Shown: piece by piece, positions 25,194-34,730 of the stretch
How positions within the stretch are numbered: position 1 is the stretch's first letter
Layout of the letters: each line of letters begins with the position of its first letter
Origin: Arthrobacter sp. Leaf337
GTDB lineage: Bacteria; Actinomycetota; Actinomycetes; Actinomycetales; Micrococcaceae
Direction: 5' to 3'
NCBI RefSeq assembly: GCF_001423745.1
Contig: NZ_LMPC01000029.1
Location: 62,001-126,000, forward strand
DNA length: 64,000 nucleotides
Made by a program: the position numbers and the translations under genes
The notes under the pieces: generated by a model
What the model saw: the letters and a program-made list of their open reading frames with translations, nothing else
Database searches by the model: none
What the model was told of the DNA's origin: nothing

Positions 25194-25207
25194 TTAGGTA
25201 AGCCTAA
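25194..25207 (+). promoter_or_regulatory. DtxR/IdeR-like iron box
   Basis: TTAGGTAAGCCTAA has perfect TTAGG/CCTAA ends and follows the actinobacterial iron-box core (TTAGGTTAGGCTAACCTAA type), matching the first 14 positions at 12. It lies 16 bases before the ATG of the adenylation-acyltransferase gene, where a bound repressor would block transcription or clearance. Confidence 0.65.
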
Positions 25208-25223
25208 ATCCCCTAGGAAATCC

Positions 25224-27836
25224 ATGGTCCTCATCCACAGCCGGCGCACTGGCGCATATCCGGCCGACGCCGACGTTCTTGCCTCCCTGAGTATTCAAGC
25301 CGACGTTGCGCGGGTGCCCTTCGCTGCTGAACTAGCCAGCCGAGGTGAACGGCCGGCGATCGTTACGGCAGAGCTCGTCCTCAGTTACCAGGAGCTCGCA
25401 GAACGCGTCGAGGCTTTGCGGCTCCGACTGGGAACCGCGCGGCGGCTCGTGGCCCTTACTGCCGGCAACGACGTTGCCTCCGTCGTCGGGTACCTCGCGG
25501 CGTTGGCCGGCGGCCATCCGCTGATCCTTCTCCCGGAAGACAAGCCTGCTGCCTTCGACTCGCTCGTGGCCGCCTACGACCCCGACGTCATCCTGAGATC
25601 CGGAGCCGACGGACAGAACCTGCTGGAAGAGCGACGGGAAGTAACCCGGCACCAGTTGCACCCCGACCTCGCGCTGCTGTTGAGCACGTCGGGCTCCACG
25701 GGATCCCCTAAACTGGTCCGGCTTTCCCACGCCAACCTCCAAGCCAACGCCGAGTCCATTGCCGACTACCTCGGCATCGGAGAGGACGACCGTGCGATAA
25801 CAACGCTGCCCATGTCCTACTGCTACGGACTGTCCGTGATCAACAGCTACCTGGTGCGCGGAGCCAGCCTTATCCTGACAGACCTTTCTGTTGTGGACAC
25901 CTGCTTCTGGGAGCTGTTCCGCCGGCATCGCGTCACATCGTTCGCTGCGGTCCCTTACACTTTCGAACTCCTCGACCGCGTGCGGTTCGCCGACATGGAA
26001 TTGCCCAGCCTCCGCTACATCACGCAGGCAGGCGGCAGGCTGGCGCCCGATATGGTGGCACGCTACGCCGAACACGGCCGGCGGCGCGGGTGGGACCTCT
26101 TCGTGATGTATGGGCAGACGGAGGCCACCGCCCGGATGGCTTACCTTCCTCCACGCCTGGCGGCCAGCCGCCCCGGCGCAATCGGAATTCCCGTCCCGGG
26201 CGGCACCTTCCGCATCGACCCCGTTCCCGGGCTGGAGGACGGCGAACTTGTCTACACCGGCCCGAATGTGATGCTCGGGTACGCGCAGAGCCCTGAGGAT
26301 CTCGCGCTGGGCCGGACCGTCCGCGAGCTCCGCACCGGCGATCTGGCCAGAACGGATTCCTCGGGCCTGTACGAGGTTGTCGGCCGGCGCAGCCGGTTCG
26401 TGAAAATCGTCGGGCTCCGCGTCGACCTCGGGCAGGTCGAACGCATCCTTGCGGACCTCGGCATGGAAGCTGCCTGTGCCGGCACGGACGAAGGACTCGT
26501 CGTCGCTGTCAAAGGCTCCAACGATCTGCAACTCGTGGCCAAGGTCCTGGCGCAGGGCATAGGCCTGCCGCGGGCGGCGCTGGAAGTCTACGGCGTGCCG
26601 GAGATTCCGCGCCTCGCTTCGGGCAAGGTGGACTATCAGGGAATCCTGGCCCTCCCGCAGCACAAACGCGTGCCAGTGGAGCCGTCAATTGCCTCCGTCG
26701 AGGATACCGGCACCGGGCGGGACAGCGTCAGGAAAATCTTCGAAGCCACACTCGAGCGGACGGACGTGACCGACGGCGACACGTTCGTCTCACTTGGTGG
26801 AGACTCACTGTCCTACGTGGCGGCGTCTGTGCGACTCGAACAGATGCTCGGGCACCTTCCGCCTGACTGGCATGTGACACTGGTCCGGGATTTGGAACCG
26901 CAGGCCCGGACTCCGCATCATCCCGCACGAAGGCGCTGGTTCGCCCCGACTGATACGAGCATTGTGCTCCGTGCGGTTGCGATCATTCTGATCACCGGTA
27001 CGCATGTCGGACTGTTCAGCTGGCCGGGTATGGCACACGTGCTGATGGCCGTCGCGGGATTCAATTTTGCCCGCTTCCAGTTGGCCGGAGATCGCGTTCC
27101 CCGATTGAAGCGGCAACTCGGGAGCCTCTCCCGCGTGGTGATCCCCAGCATGGCCTTCATCACGGTTGCTTACCTGTTGACAGACCGCTATAGCCTGGCA
27201 AATATCGTCCTGCTCAACGCAGTCATCGGGCCTGAGGAAGTAACCACCCAATGGCATTTCTGGTTTGTCGAAGTCCTCGTATATGTGCTGCTGGGGATGA
27301 CGGCGCTGCTCGCCATCCCCTGGGTCGACAAAGCGGAAAGGCGTTTTCCGCTACTCTTTCCGCTTACCCTCCTGGCGGCAGGGCTCACAACCCGCTACGA
27401 CCTGGTCGATCCCGGAGTCCCGCACACGGCGCCGGCCTTGTGGCTCTTCGCCCTGGGATGGGCCGTGGCCCGATCCAGGACCTGGGCCCACCGCTGCACG
27501 GCGTCGGCTATCGCGGTACTCAGCATTCCCGGATTCTTCGACAACCCGGTCCGGGAAATGACCCTCCTCGCCGGAATCCTCGTGCTGATGTGGCTGCCCA
27601 GCATCCCCGTACCGCGCGGACTTCAACGGCTCACCGGTCTGCTGGCAAGCTCCTCGCTGTATATTTACCTCGTCCATTGGCTGGTCTATCCGCCAATTTC
27701 AGAAGTTAGCCAGGCACTGGCAGTGGCCGCCTCGCTCTGCGCAGGTGTGGCTTACTGGGCTGTATGCAGCCACATACCCCGGCTGCTGACACGTGCGATC
27801 GGCTACGGTCGCCGTCAGCCCGGTTACACCCAGTAG
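25224..27836 (+). CDS. adenylation-carrier-membrane acyltransferase fusion (NRPS-like)
   Basis: An 870-residue three-part protein. Residues 1-475 form an AMP-forming adenylation domain with LSTSGSTGSPKLVRLSH (154-170), YGQTEATARM (296-305), TGDLAR (371-376) and the C-terminal Lys in ASGKVDY (K468). Residues 500-560 form a carrier domain with phosphopantetheine Ser528 in LGGDSLS. From residue 578 there is a polytopic membrane domain with R583 and H594 (LRAVAIILITGTH) and YIYLVHW, like acyltransferase-3 proteins. Logic: activate an acid, load it on the carrier, and hand it to a membrane acceptor, as in Dlt-type systems. AGGAAA precedes the ATG. The iron box suggests iron-repressed expression. 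Substrate unknown. Confidence 0.8.
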   Translation: MVLIHSRRTGAYPADADVLASLSIQADVARVPFAAELASRGERPAIVTAELVLSYQELAERVEALRLRLGTARRLVALTAGNDVASVVGYLAALAGGHPLILLPEDKPAAFDSLVAAYDPDVILRSGADGQNLLEERREVTRHQLHPDLALLLSTSGSTGSPKLVRLSHANLQANAESIADYLGIGEDDRAITTLPMSYCYGLSVINSYLVRGASLILTDLSVVDTCFWELFRRHRVTSFAAVPYTFELLDRVRFADMELPSLRYITQAGGRLAPDMVARYAEHGRRRGWDLFVMYGQTEATARMAYLPPRLAASRPGAIGIPVPGGTFRIDPVPGLEDGELVYTGPNVMLGYAQSPEDLALGRTVRELRTGDLARTDSSGLYEVVGRRSRFVKIVGLRVDLGQVERILADLGMEAACAGTDEGLVVAVKGSNDLQLVAKVLAQGIGLPRAALEVYGVPEIPRLASGKVDYQGILALPQHKRVPVEPSIASVEDTGTGRDSVRKIFEATLERTDVTDGDTFVSLGGDSLSYVAASVRLEQMLGHLPPDWHVTLVRDLEPQARTPHHPARRRWFAPTDTSIVLRAVAIILITGTHVGLFSWPGMAHVLMAVAGFNFARFQLAGDRVPRLKRQLGSLSRVVIPSMAFITVAYLLTDRYSLANIVLLNAVIGPEEVTTQWHFWFVEVLVYVLLGMTALLAIPWVDKAERRFPLLFPLTLLAAGLTTRYDLVDPGVPHTAPALWLFALGWAVARSRTWAHRCTASAIAVLSIPGFFDNPVREMTLLAGILVLMWLPSIPVPRGLQRLTGLLASSSLYIYLVHWLVYPPISEVSQALAVAASLCAGVAYWAVCSHIPRLLTRAIGYGRRQPGYTQ

Positions 27837-27867
27837 GCCGGGCCGCAACGGAAGCCGGCGCCCCTCC

Positions 27868-28284
27868 TCAGCTGTGGTTGATCTGAATCTTGCGCGTCCC
27901 GGTTGCCGGAGCTTGCTCGCTCGCCGGCGCGCGGACTTCCAGGACCCCGTCGTTGTAGGAGGCCGTCACGTCTTCCTCCCGGGCGCCGGGCGGCAGCGAG
28001 ACACTCCGCGAGAATGAGCCGTAACGAAACTCCGAGCGATAGCCGCTCTTGCTCTTGTGTTCGGATTTCTCCTCGCGCTCCGCTTTGATGTGGAGCATAC
28101 CGTCGGCCACGGAGACGTCCACGTCCTTCTCGGGATCAATGCCGGGCAGTTCCGCCCTCACCACGAGCGCGTTTCCGTCCATGAACTGTTCCACGCGCAT
28201 GGACGGCATCGTCAGGTCTCCTTCAAGGAACCGCCGGATCGGGTCCAGAACGTCCGACGGCGTCCACTTGTTGAGATCGGCCAT
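27868..28284 (-). CDS. Hsp20/alpha-crystallin small heat-shock protein (HspX-like)
   Basis: A 138-residue chaperone with a complete alpha-crystallin domain: VVRAELPGIDPEKDVDVSV, DGMLHIKAERE, RSEFRYGSFSRSVSLPPGA and a C-terminal IQI anchor. From memory the blocks ELPGxDPxKDVD, RSEFxYGSFxRxVSLPxGA and IQI are close to M. tuberculosis HspX (Acr), the emblematic DosR-regulon protein. GGGAG precedes the ATG. It is convergent with the adenylation-acyltransferase gene (31 bases apart). A weak DosR-like element lies about 95 bases upstream. Confidence 0.93.
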   Translation of the reverse strand: MADLNKWTPSDVLDPIRRFLEGDLTMPSMRVEQFMDGNALVVRAELPGIDPEKDVDVSVADGMLHIKAEREEKSEHKSKSGYRSEFRYGSFSRSVSLPPGAREEDVTASYNDGVLEVRAPASEQAPATGTRKIQINHS

Positions 28285-28346
28285 GATAGCTCCCTAGTGT
28301 TGTTCGCTGCAGATTGTGGCCGGCCGGGAATGGTCACGACCGATAT

Positions 28347-28383
28347 GCCCATTACACACCCGCAGGAGCGGGGTGTAATGGGC
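28347..28383. promoter_or_regulatory. inverted repeat between fabG and hsp20
   Basis: GCCCATTACAC is repeated in inverted form, with a further CCCGC/GCGGG pairing after one bulged base, around a short loop. It lies downstream of fabG and upstream of hsp20, both on the minus strand. It could terminate fabG or be an operator for hsp20; the sequence alone does not decide. Confidence 0.5.
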
Positions 28384-28394
28384 AGAAAGGTCCC
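28380..28394 (-). promoter_or_regulatory. weak DosR-like element upstream of hsp20
   Basis: On the minus strand this is GGGACCTTTCTGCCC, a 15-base near-match with one base more than the 14-base spacing of the other boxes. It overlaps the end of the inverted repeat. Confidence 0.25.
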
Positions 28395-28438
28395 CTCATG
28401 GCCAGGGGTTCGGCGCAGCGCCGGGAGGATGCGAAAGG

Positions 28439-29164
28439 TCAGTGGCCCATGCCCAGGCCGCCGTCAACGGGGATAACGGCACCCGAGATGTAGGACGCTT
28501 CATCACTGGAGATCCACCGCACCACGTTCGCCACTTCAGCGGCTTCGGCGAAACGTCCCGCCGGCACCTTGGACAGGTAGTCCTTCTGGGTGGCCTCCGG
28601 CAGTTCCGCCGTCATATCAGTGTTGATGAATCCCGGCGCCACAACGTTGGCCGTAATGCCGCGGCCGCCGAGTTCGCGGGTCAGCGAGCGGGCAATTCCC
28701 ACCAGTCCGGCTTTGGAGGCGGAGTAGTTGATCTGGCCCGGAGCGCCGTAAAGCCCGGAAACAGAGGAAATCAGCACAACCCGGCCTTTGCGCATGCGGA
28801 TCATGCCCTTGGAAGCGCGCTTGATGACGCGGAAGGCGCCGGTCAGGTTGGTGTCGATGACCGAGGTGAAGTCGTCTTCGCTCATGCGCATCAGCAGCGT
28901 GTCCTTGGTGATTCCCGCGTTGGCCACCAGCACCTCGACCGGGCCGTGCGCAGCCTCAACCGTGGCGAACGCGGCGTCCACGGACGCCTCATCCGTGACG
29001 TCGGCCTTGACGCCCAGGATTCCCTCCGGGAGTGCCGACTCGCTGCGATAGGTCACGGCAACTTTGTCACCGTTGGCCAGGAAGGCCTCGGCAATGGCCA
29101 GTCCGATGCCGCGGTTTCCGCCGGTGATCAGGACGCTGCGGCCGGTCGATGCTACTTCAGTCAT
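28439..29164 (-). CDS. fabG: 3-oxoacyl-ACP reductase
   Basis: A 241-residue SDR reductase of fatty-acid elongation. It has the NADPH motif TGGNRGIGLAIAEA, NAGITKD, Ser in ISSVSGLYG, canonical YSASK and the FabG-typical VAPGFINTDM and PVDGGLGMGH ends. It resembles mycobacterial FabG1/MabA. It reduces 3-oxoacyl-ACP to 3-hydroxyacyl-ACP in the cytoplasm. It stands alone here; no inhA/fabI homologue follows. It is divergent from the DUF3099 gene across 140 bases. Confidence 0.92.
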   Translation of the reverse strand: MTEVASTGRSVLITGGNRGIGLAIAEAFLANGDKVAVTYRSESALPEGILGVKADVTDEASVDAAFATVEAAHGPVEVLVANAGITKDTLLMRMSEDDFTSVIDTNLTGAFRVIKRASKGMIRMRKGRVVLISSVSGLYGAPGQINYSASKAGLVGIARSLTRELGGRGITANVVAPGFINTDMTAELPEATQKDYLSKVPAGRFAEAAEVANVVRWISSDEASYISGAVIPVDGGLGMGH

Positions 29165-29304
29165 AGTTTGCTCCGGGATTCTGCGGCATGGGGCACCGCG
29201 GTGAGGGGCGGGATTTTTACTGCCTCCGATCTTAGCCTCCGTTTGGGCGGCACTGGTGAGGGTGAGAGAATTGGATTAAGCCTTGGGAGCGTGATGAAAC
29301 AGCC

Positions 29305-29736
29305 GTGACACTTGCAAAACGACCCGGACCTTCGATGTCCGGTGAACCGGACGCCGTCTCCGGTGACGCCGAGGTTCACAGCATCACGGATGCCGCCAGC
29401 GCCCATTCAGAAGAGATGCGCGTGCGGATGATCAAGTATGCCGTGGCGATGGGCATCCGCATGGTGTGCCTGATCCTGGTGTTTGTTGTCGATGGCTGGT
29501 TCAAAGTCCTCCCGATTGCCGGGGCAGTATTCCTGCCGTGGATTGCCGTGGTCATCGCCAACGGGAGCGACAAAGCAGAAATTCACAGCGACCACCTGCT
29601 TGACGCTGCCCCGCTGGCAGAGCTCGAAGCACCGGAATTCCCGGCCGCCGTCACGGACGAAGGCCCCACGGTACTCCAGGGCGAACTCATCGAGGACGAA
29701 GACGATAACGACGGCCAGGAACGGGCAGCTTCATGA
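29305..29736 (+). CDS. DUF3099 membrane protein
   Basis: A 143-residue protein with the DUF3099 core ITDAASAHSEEMRVRMIKY and two transmembrane helices (about residues 45-63 and 68-87). An acidic cytoplasmic tail (LIEDEDDNDGQE) follows. The family is restricted to Actinobacteria and its function is unknown. The GTG at 29305 is the longest start; ATG 29335 is possible. Its last four bases overlap the next gene (ATGA), so it starts an operon with the small Cys/His protein, SURF1 and YbaK genes. Confidence 0.8.
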   Translation: MTLAKRPGPSMSGEPDAVSGDAEVHSITDAASAHSEEMRVRMIKYAVAMGIRMVCLILVFVVDGWFKVLPIAGAVFLPWIAVVIANGSDKAEIHSDHLLDAAPLAELEAPEFPAAVTDEGPTVLQGELIEDEDDNDGQERAAS

Positions 29737-29993
29737 ACATTTTTGACCTTGCCGGCGGCGCCGCCGGGCCTGCGGAAACGGCTGCACCCATGTGCTCGAG
29801 GAAGGCCTGCCGGACCGGCGCCGCCTGGCAGCTGCTGTGGAACAACCCGAAGATCCACTCGCCCGAACGCCGCAAAGTCTGGCTGGCTTGCGAGGAGCAC
29901 CGGCTGTGGCTGGAAGATTACCTGCAGACCCGCGGCCTCTGGAAAGAGACCCTGCCGCTGGATCTTGCCGCTGTTTCAGGCACGGACAGCTGA
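29733..29993 (+). CDS. conserved small Cys/His protein of unknown function
   Basis: An 86-residue soluble protein. The conserved-looking block runs from CSRKACRTGAAWQLLWNN through IHSPERRKVWLACEEH, with Cys21, Cys26, a later Cys and a His arranged as a plausible metal site. Similar actinobacterial proteins are, to my recollection, sometimes annotated as acetone carboxylase, which is very unlikely at this size. It is coupled by ATGA overlap to DUF3099, and its stop is directly followed by the SURF1 ATG. A link to cytochrome-oxidase biogenesis is possible from context only. Confidence 0.7.
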   Translation: MNIFDLAGGAAGPAETAAPMCSRKACRTGAAWQLLWNNPKIHSPERRKVWLACEEHRLWLEDYLQTRGLWKETLPLDLAAVSGTDS

Positions 29994-30860
29994 ATGTACC
30001 GCTTCCTCTTCTCCAGCAAATGGCTGGGTTACCTCTTGCTGGCTGCGATTTTTGCCACTGCCTGCGTGTTCCTGGGCCGCTGGCAGATGGACCGCAGGGC
30101 GGAGACCCTGGCGGAGATCAACAGGGTCACGTCGAACTACTCGGCCACCCCCCTGCCCTTCGCAGCTGCCGAAGCACAGTTCTCCCGGCTGGACGCCGAC
30201 AAAGAGTGGACCCAGGTGGAGCTGAAGGGCCGTTACGACGTCGGCGGCCAGCGAGTGGTGCGGAACCGCCCGCTCAACGGCCAGCCCGGCTACGAAGTGG
30301 TGGTCCCCTTCAGGCTCAGCACCGGACAGACGGTTGTTGTGGACCGCGGCTGGCTCCCAATCGGGAACAACACTCCAGGTCGCCCTGATTCCGTTCCGGA
30401 ACCGCCGTCGGGCGATGTCACCGTGGTGGTCCGCCTGAAACCCGGTGAGCCCGAGCTTCAGCGCGGCGCTCCCGACGGGCAGCTTGCCTCCATCGATCTT
30501 CCGGCCTACGCCGCCCAGCTAGGCTACCCGGTGCTAACCGGCGCGTACGGGCAGCTGGCCTCCGAAACACCGGCCGTCGCCACCATGCCGTACCCCTTCC
30601 CGAAGCCCTCCGTGGAAGAAGGGACACACCTGTCCTATTCACTGCAGTGGTTCGCTTTCGGCGTGTTGATGTTTATTGGCTTCGGCTACGCGGCGCGTCA
30701 GCAGGCACGCAATGCGGAGATTGACGCGCAGGACGCAGCCGAGGACGGTACACCCGAGTACGCCATGGCCGCGAACCGGCGTCGCCCTGCGCCCCGCAAG
30801 CGGAAGAATCCGACGGCGGAGGAAGAGGAAGACGCGATCCTGGACGCCCAAGGGTACTGA
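29994..30860 (+). CDS. SURF1 family cytochrome oxidase biogenesis protein
   Basis: A 288-residue membrane protein. It has an N-terminal helix (WLGYLLLAAIFATACVFLG), the family signature LGRWQMDRR, VVVDRGWLP in the periplasmic domain and a second helix near the C-terminus (LQWFAFGVLMFIGFGYAARQ). A basic/acidic cytoplasmic tail follows. SURF1 assists haem a insertion into aa3-type cytochrome oxidase, which fits ctaA and ctaB elsewhere in the window. The ATG is immediately after the previous stop. Confidence 0.92.
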   Translation: MYRFLFSSKWLGYLLLAAIFATACVFLGRWQMDRRAETLAEINRVTSNYSATPLPFAAAEAQFSRLDADKEWTQVELKGRYDVGGQRVVRNRPLNGQPGYEVVVPFRLSTGQTVVVDRGWLPIGNNTPGRPDSVPEPPSGDVTVVVRLKPGEPELQRGAPDGQLASIDLPAYAAQLGYPVLTGAYGQLASETPAVATMPYPFPKPSVEEGTHLSYSLQWFAFGVLMFIGFGYAARQQARNAEIDAQDAAEDGTPEYAMAANRRRPAPRKRKNPTAEEEEDAILDAQGY

Positions 30861-30863
30861 CCG

Positions 30864-31343
30864 ATGAGTTTTGACAGCATCCCCGAACCGGTGGCCAACG
30901 TCAAGCGCACCCTGACCGCGCTGGGCGCCGACGACACCGTGACGGTGTTCGACTCAAGAGTCCCGACGGCCGCAGCTGCCGCCGCCACGCTGGGCTGCGA
31001 CCTCGCGGCGATCACCAACAGCCTGGTGTTCGACGTCGACGGCGCCCCGCTGCTCATTCTGGCCAGCGGCGCCGCCAGGGTGGACGTCCGCAAGGTCGCC
31101 GAGCAACTGGGCACGGGCAAGATCCGCCGGGCCTCCCCCGAGTTTGTCCTGCAGCACACGGGGCAGGAAGTGGGAGGAGTAGCCCCGGTAGGCCACCCGG
31201 AGAAGATCAAGACCCTCCTGGACACCTCCCTCAAGACGCACGGCGTCCTCTGGGCAGGAGCCGGCGACCACAACTCGATGTTCAGCATCACCTACGACGA
31301 GCTACAGAAGATCACCGGCGCAGAAGAAATGGCCGTCCGCTAA
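30864..31343 (+). CDS. YbaK/EbsC family aminoacyl-tRNA deacylase
   Basis: A 159-residue single-domain protein of the YbaK/ProX editing superfamily: AITNSLVFDVDGAPLLILASG, the conserved Lys/Arg region VRKVAEQLG, TGQEVGGVAPVGHP and WAGAGDHNSMFSI. It should hydrolyse mischarged tRNA (for example Cys- or Ala-tRNA-Pro) in trans; the exact specificity cannot be assigned. It lies three bases after the SURF1 gene, the last gene of the plus-strand operon, and is convergent with the ABC-F gene. Confidence 0.9.
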   Translation: MSFDSIPEPVANVKRTLTALGADDTVTVFDSRVPTAAAAAATLGCDLAAITNSLVFDVDGAPLLILASGAARVDVRKVAEQLGTGKIRRASPEFVLQHTGQEVGGVAPVGHPEKIKTLLDTSLKTHGVLWAGAGDHNSMFSITYDELQKITGAEEMAVR

Positions 31344-31360
31344 GCAGGGATGAACGCAGC

Positions 31361-32959
<1,599 letters not shown>

Positions 32960-33286
32960 TGCAGCTAAGGCCTTTCACAACAGGGAACGCCACGGCACAG
33001 CGGATGGAGTCTGGGCGGGGCCGGGGCAGTGTGGCCGAGAGAACGGCCTTTACCAGTCTACCGGCACCGCACGTCCTGGAAGACCCGCAGGGTGTACCCC
33101 GCCCCGGCACCCGCCGCACGGCTGCGTTGGCCACCCCGTCCAGAGTCAGCGCCTTCCGTTAGTGGATCCCCTACAAAAAAGGGTTGCGGCCGGAGACGTA
33201 TCGTCGGAATTGAGGGGAAAAGGCTGCCCGCAGGCAGTTGCCCCTCCCCGTTGCATCGCACTTGCACTGACCGACAGGACTTCCCC
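32960..33286. other. 327-base divergent intergenic region
   Basis: The region separates the ABC-F gene (minus) from bioY (plus). I see no gene. It holds a nested inverted repeat at 33212-33246 (GAGGGG/CCCCTC outside CTGCC/GGCAG), 40 bases before bioY, and an A6 run near 33174. No BirA or BioQ operator and no riboswitch could be recognised. Confidence 0.5.
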
Positions 33287-33976
33287 ATGACCCACACTGA
33301 CAAGGCCGTCACCAACCAGCCGGCCACCAGCCCTGAACCAGGCGCCCAATCGGCCCGGCACCGCTGGAACGCCACGGATCTAGGCCTCATCGCCGTTTTT
33401 GCCGCCCTCGTGGCCGGCTCCGCACTCATCGCCGCGATTCCCGTGGGCGGCCTCGGCGTGCCCATCACCTTACAGACCCTCGCGGTGATGCTGACGGGTA
33501 TGGCGCTTGGCCCCGGGCGGGCGTTCGCCGCCGTCGGCCTGTATACCCTGCTGGGGCTCGCCGGACTGCCGATCTTCAGCGGGGGCCGGAGCGGCCTGGG
33601 GATCCTCGCCGGCCCCTCTGCCGGCTACATCATCGCCTTCCCGCTCGCCGCCCTGGCCGTCGGCTGGCTGACCACCATCGTCCTCCGCCGCACCGTGAAG
33701 TACCGTGGCCTGTTCCTCTTCGCCGCGGCCATGGCCACCAGCATCGTGCTCGTCCACAGCCTGGGCGTGCTGGGCATGATGGTCAACGGCAAGCTGGACC
33801 TTTCCAAGGCCTTCCTCCTAGACCTCGCCTACTACCCCGGCGACATCATCAAGAACGTCCTTGCCGTCACGGTCGCACTCGCCCTGCACAAGGCGTTCCC
33901 CGATCTCCTGATCCGCCGTGCCGGTGTCCGGAACAACGGGGCGGTCGCCACCCGAGAGGGCCAGGCCGGCAACTAG
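33287..33976 (+). CDS. bioY: biotin ECF transporter S component
   Basis: A 229-residue membrane protein with six predicted helices. BioY blocks are visible: IPVGGLGVPITLQTLAVMLTG (21 residues, at about 49-69), GLYTLLGLAGLPIFSGGRSG and GPSAGYIIAFPLAALAVGWL. It binds biotin with high affinity. With BioM and BioN it forms a complete biotin importer. The open frame extends far upstream, but the ATG at 33287 is preceded by ACAGGAC and fits the family length. It is the first gene of bioYMN. Confidence 0.93.
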   Translation: MTHTDKAVTNQPATSPEPGAQSARHRWNATDLGLIAVFAALVAGSALIAAIPVGGLGVPITLQTLAVMLTGMALGPGRAFAAVGLYTLLGLAGLPIFSGGRSGLGILAGPSAGYIIAFPLAALAVGWLTTIVLRRTVKYRGLFLFAAAMATSIVLVHSLGVLGMMVNGKLDLSKAFLLDLAYYPGDIIKNVLAVTVALALHKAFPDLLIRRAGVRNNGAVATREGQAGN

Positions 33977-33977
33977 C

Positions 33978-34730
33978 ATGGGCAGCATTCTTCTGGACGA
34001 AGTCGACGTTCGGGTAGCGGTGGACGGACATCCCGAGCCGAAGACACTGCTGCACGGAATCTCGCTGAGCCTCACCGAACAGCGGATCGGAGTGATCGGC
34101 GCGAACGGGTCAGGGAAGTCCACCCTCCTGCGGCTCCTGAACGGACTGGTCGCGCCGAGCCACGGAACCGTGACGGTTGACGGTGACGATACCGTCAGGT
34201 CGGTCCGCGGCGTGCGCCGGAAAGTTGGTTTCGTGTTCACGGACCCGCTCTCCCAGCTGGTGATGCCCACCGGCCGGGAGGACGTGGAACTCTCCCTGCG
34301 GCGTTCCGTCCGGAACCCGAGGGAACGCCGGGACGCCGCCGCGGCGATCCTTAACCGCTTCGGGCTGTTGGCCCTGGCCGACCAGAGCATCTACGAGCTT
34401 TCGGGCGGCGAACGGCAACTGATGGCACTCGCCGCCGTTCTGGCAGTGGGGCCCTCGGTCCTGGTGCTGGACGAGCCGTCCACCCTCCTGGACCTCCGGA
34501 ACCGTGAACTCCTCCGCCGGACCATAGCGGGCCTCAGTCAACAGATCGTGATGTCCACCCACGACCTTGAGCTGGCCAGGGACATGGACCGCGTCCTGGT
34601 GGTGGACTCAGGACAGGTGGTGTTCGACGGCGGTGCGGACGCCGCCGTCGAACATTACCGGGCACTCTCCGCCGCCGGCCTCCCGCCGGTGGGCGCCGCG
34701 TCCTGGCCGCACCATCCGGAGTCCACGTGA
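33978..34730 (+). CDS. bioM: biotin ECF transporter ATPase
   Basis: A 250-residue ABC ATPase: Walker A GANGSGKST, signature ELSGGERQLMALA, Walker B VLVLDEPSTLLD and switch His in MSTHDLE. It powers the BioY/BioN transporter at the cytoplasmic face. Its ATG is one base after the bioY stop, and its end overlaps the bioN start by four bases, so the three genes are one translationally coupled operon. Confidence 0.92.
   Translation: MGSILLDEVDVRVAVDGHPEPKTLLHGISLSLTEQRIGVIGANGSGKSTLLRLLNGLVAPSHGTVTVDGDDTVRSVRGVRRKVGFVFTDPLSQLVMPTGREDVELSLRRSVRNPRERRDAAAAILNRFGLLALADQSIYELSGGERQLMALAAVLAVGPSVLVLDEPSTLLDLRNRELLRRTIAGLSQQIVMSTHDLELARDMDRVLVVDSGQVVFDGGADAAVEHYRALSAAGLPPVGAASWPHHPEST

Noticed and set aside
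33029..33286. N-terminal extension of bioY
   Set aside because: Arg/Pro-rich shadow sequence; the ATG at 33287 has a ribosome-binding site and matches family length.
32960..33286. Biotin operator or riboswitch before bioY
   Set aside because: No sequence resembling a BirA or BioQ site was found; the nested inverted repeat alone is not diagnostic.
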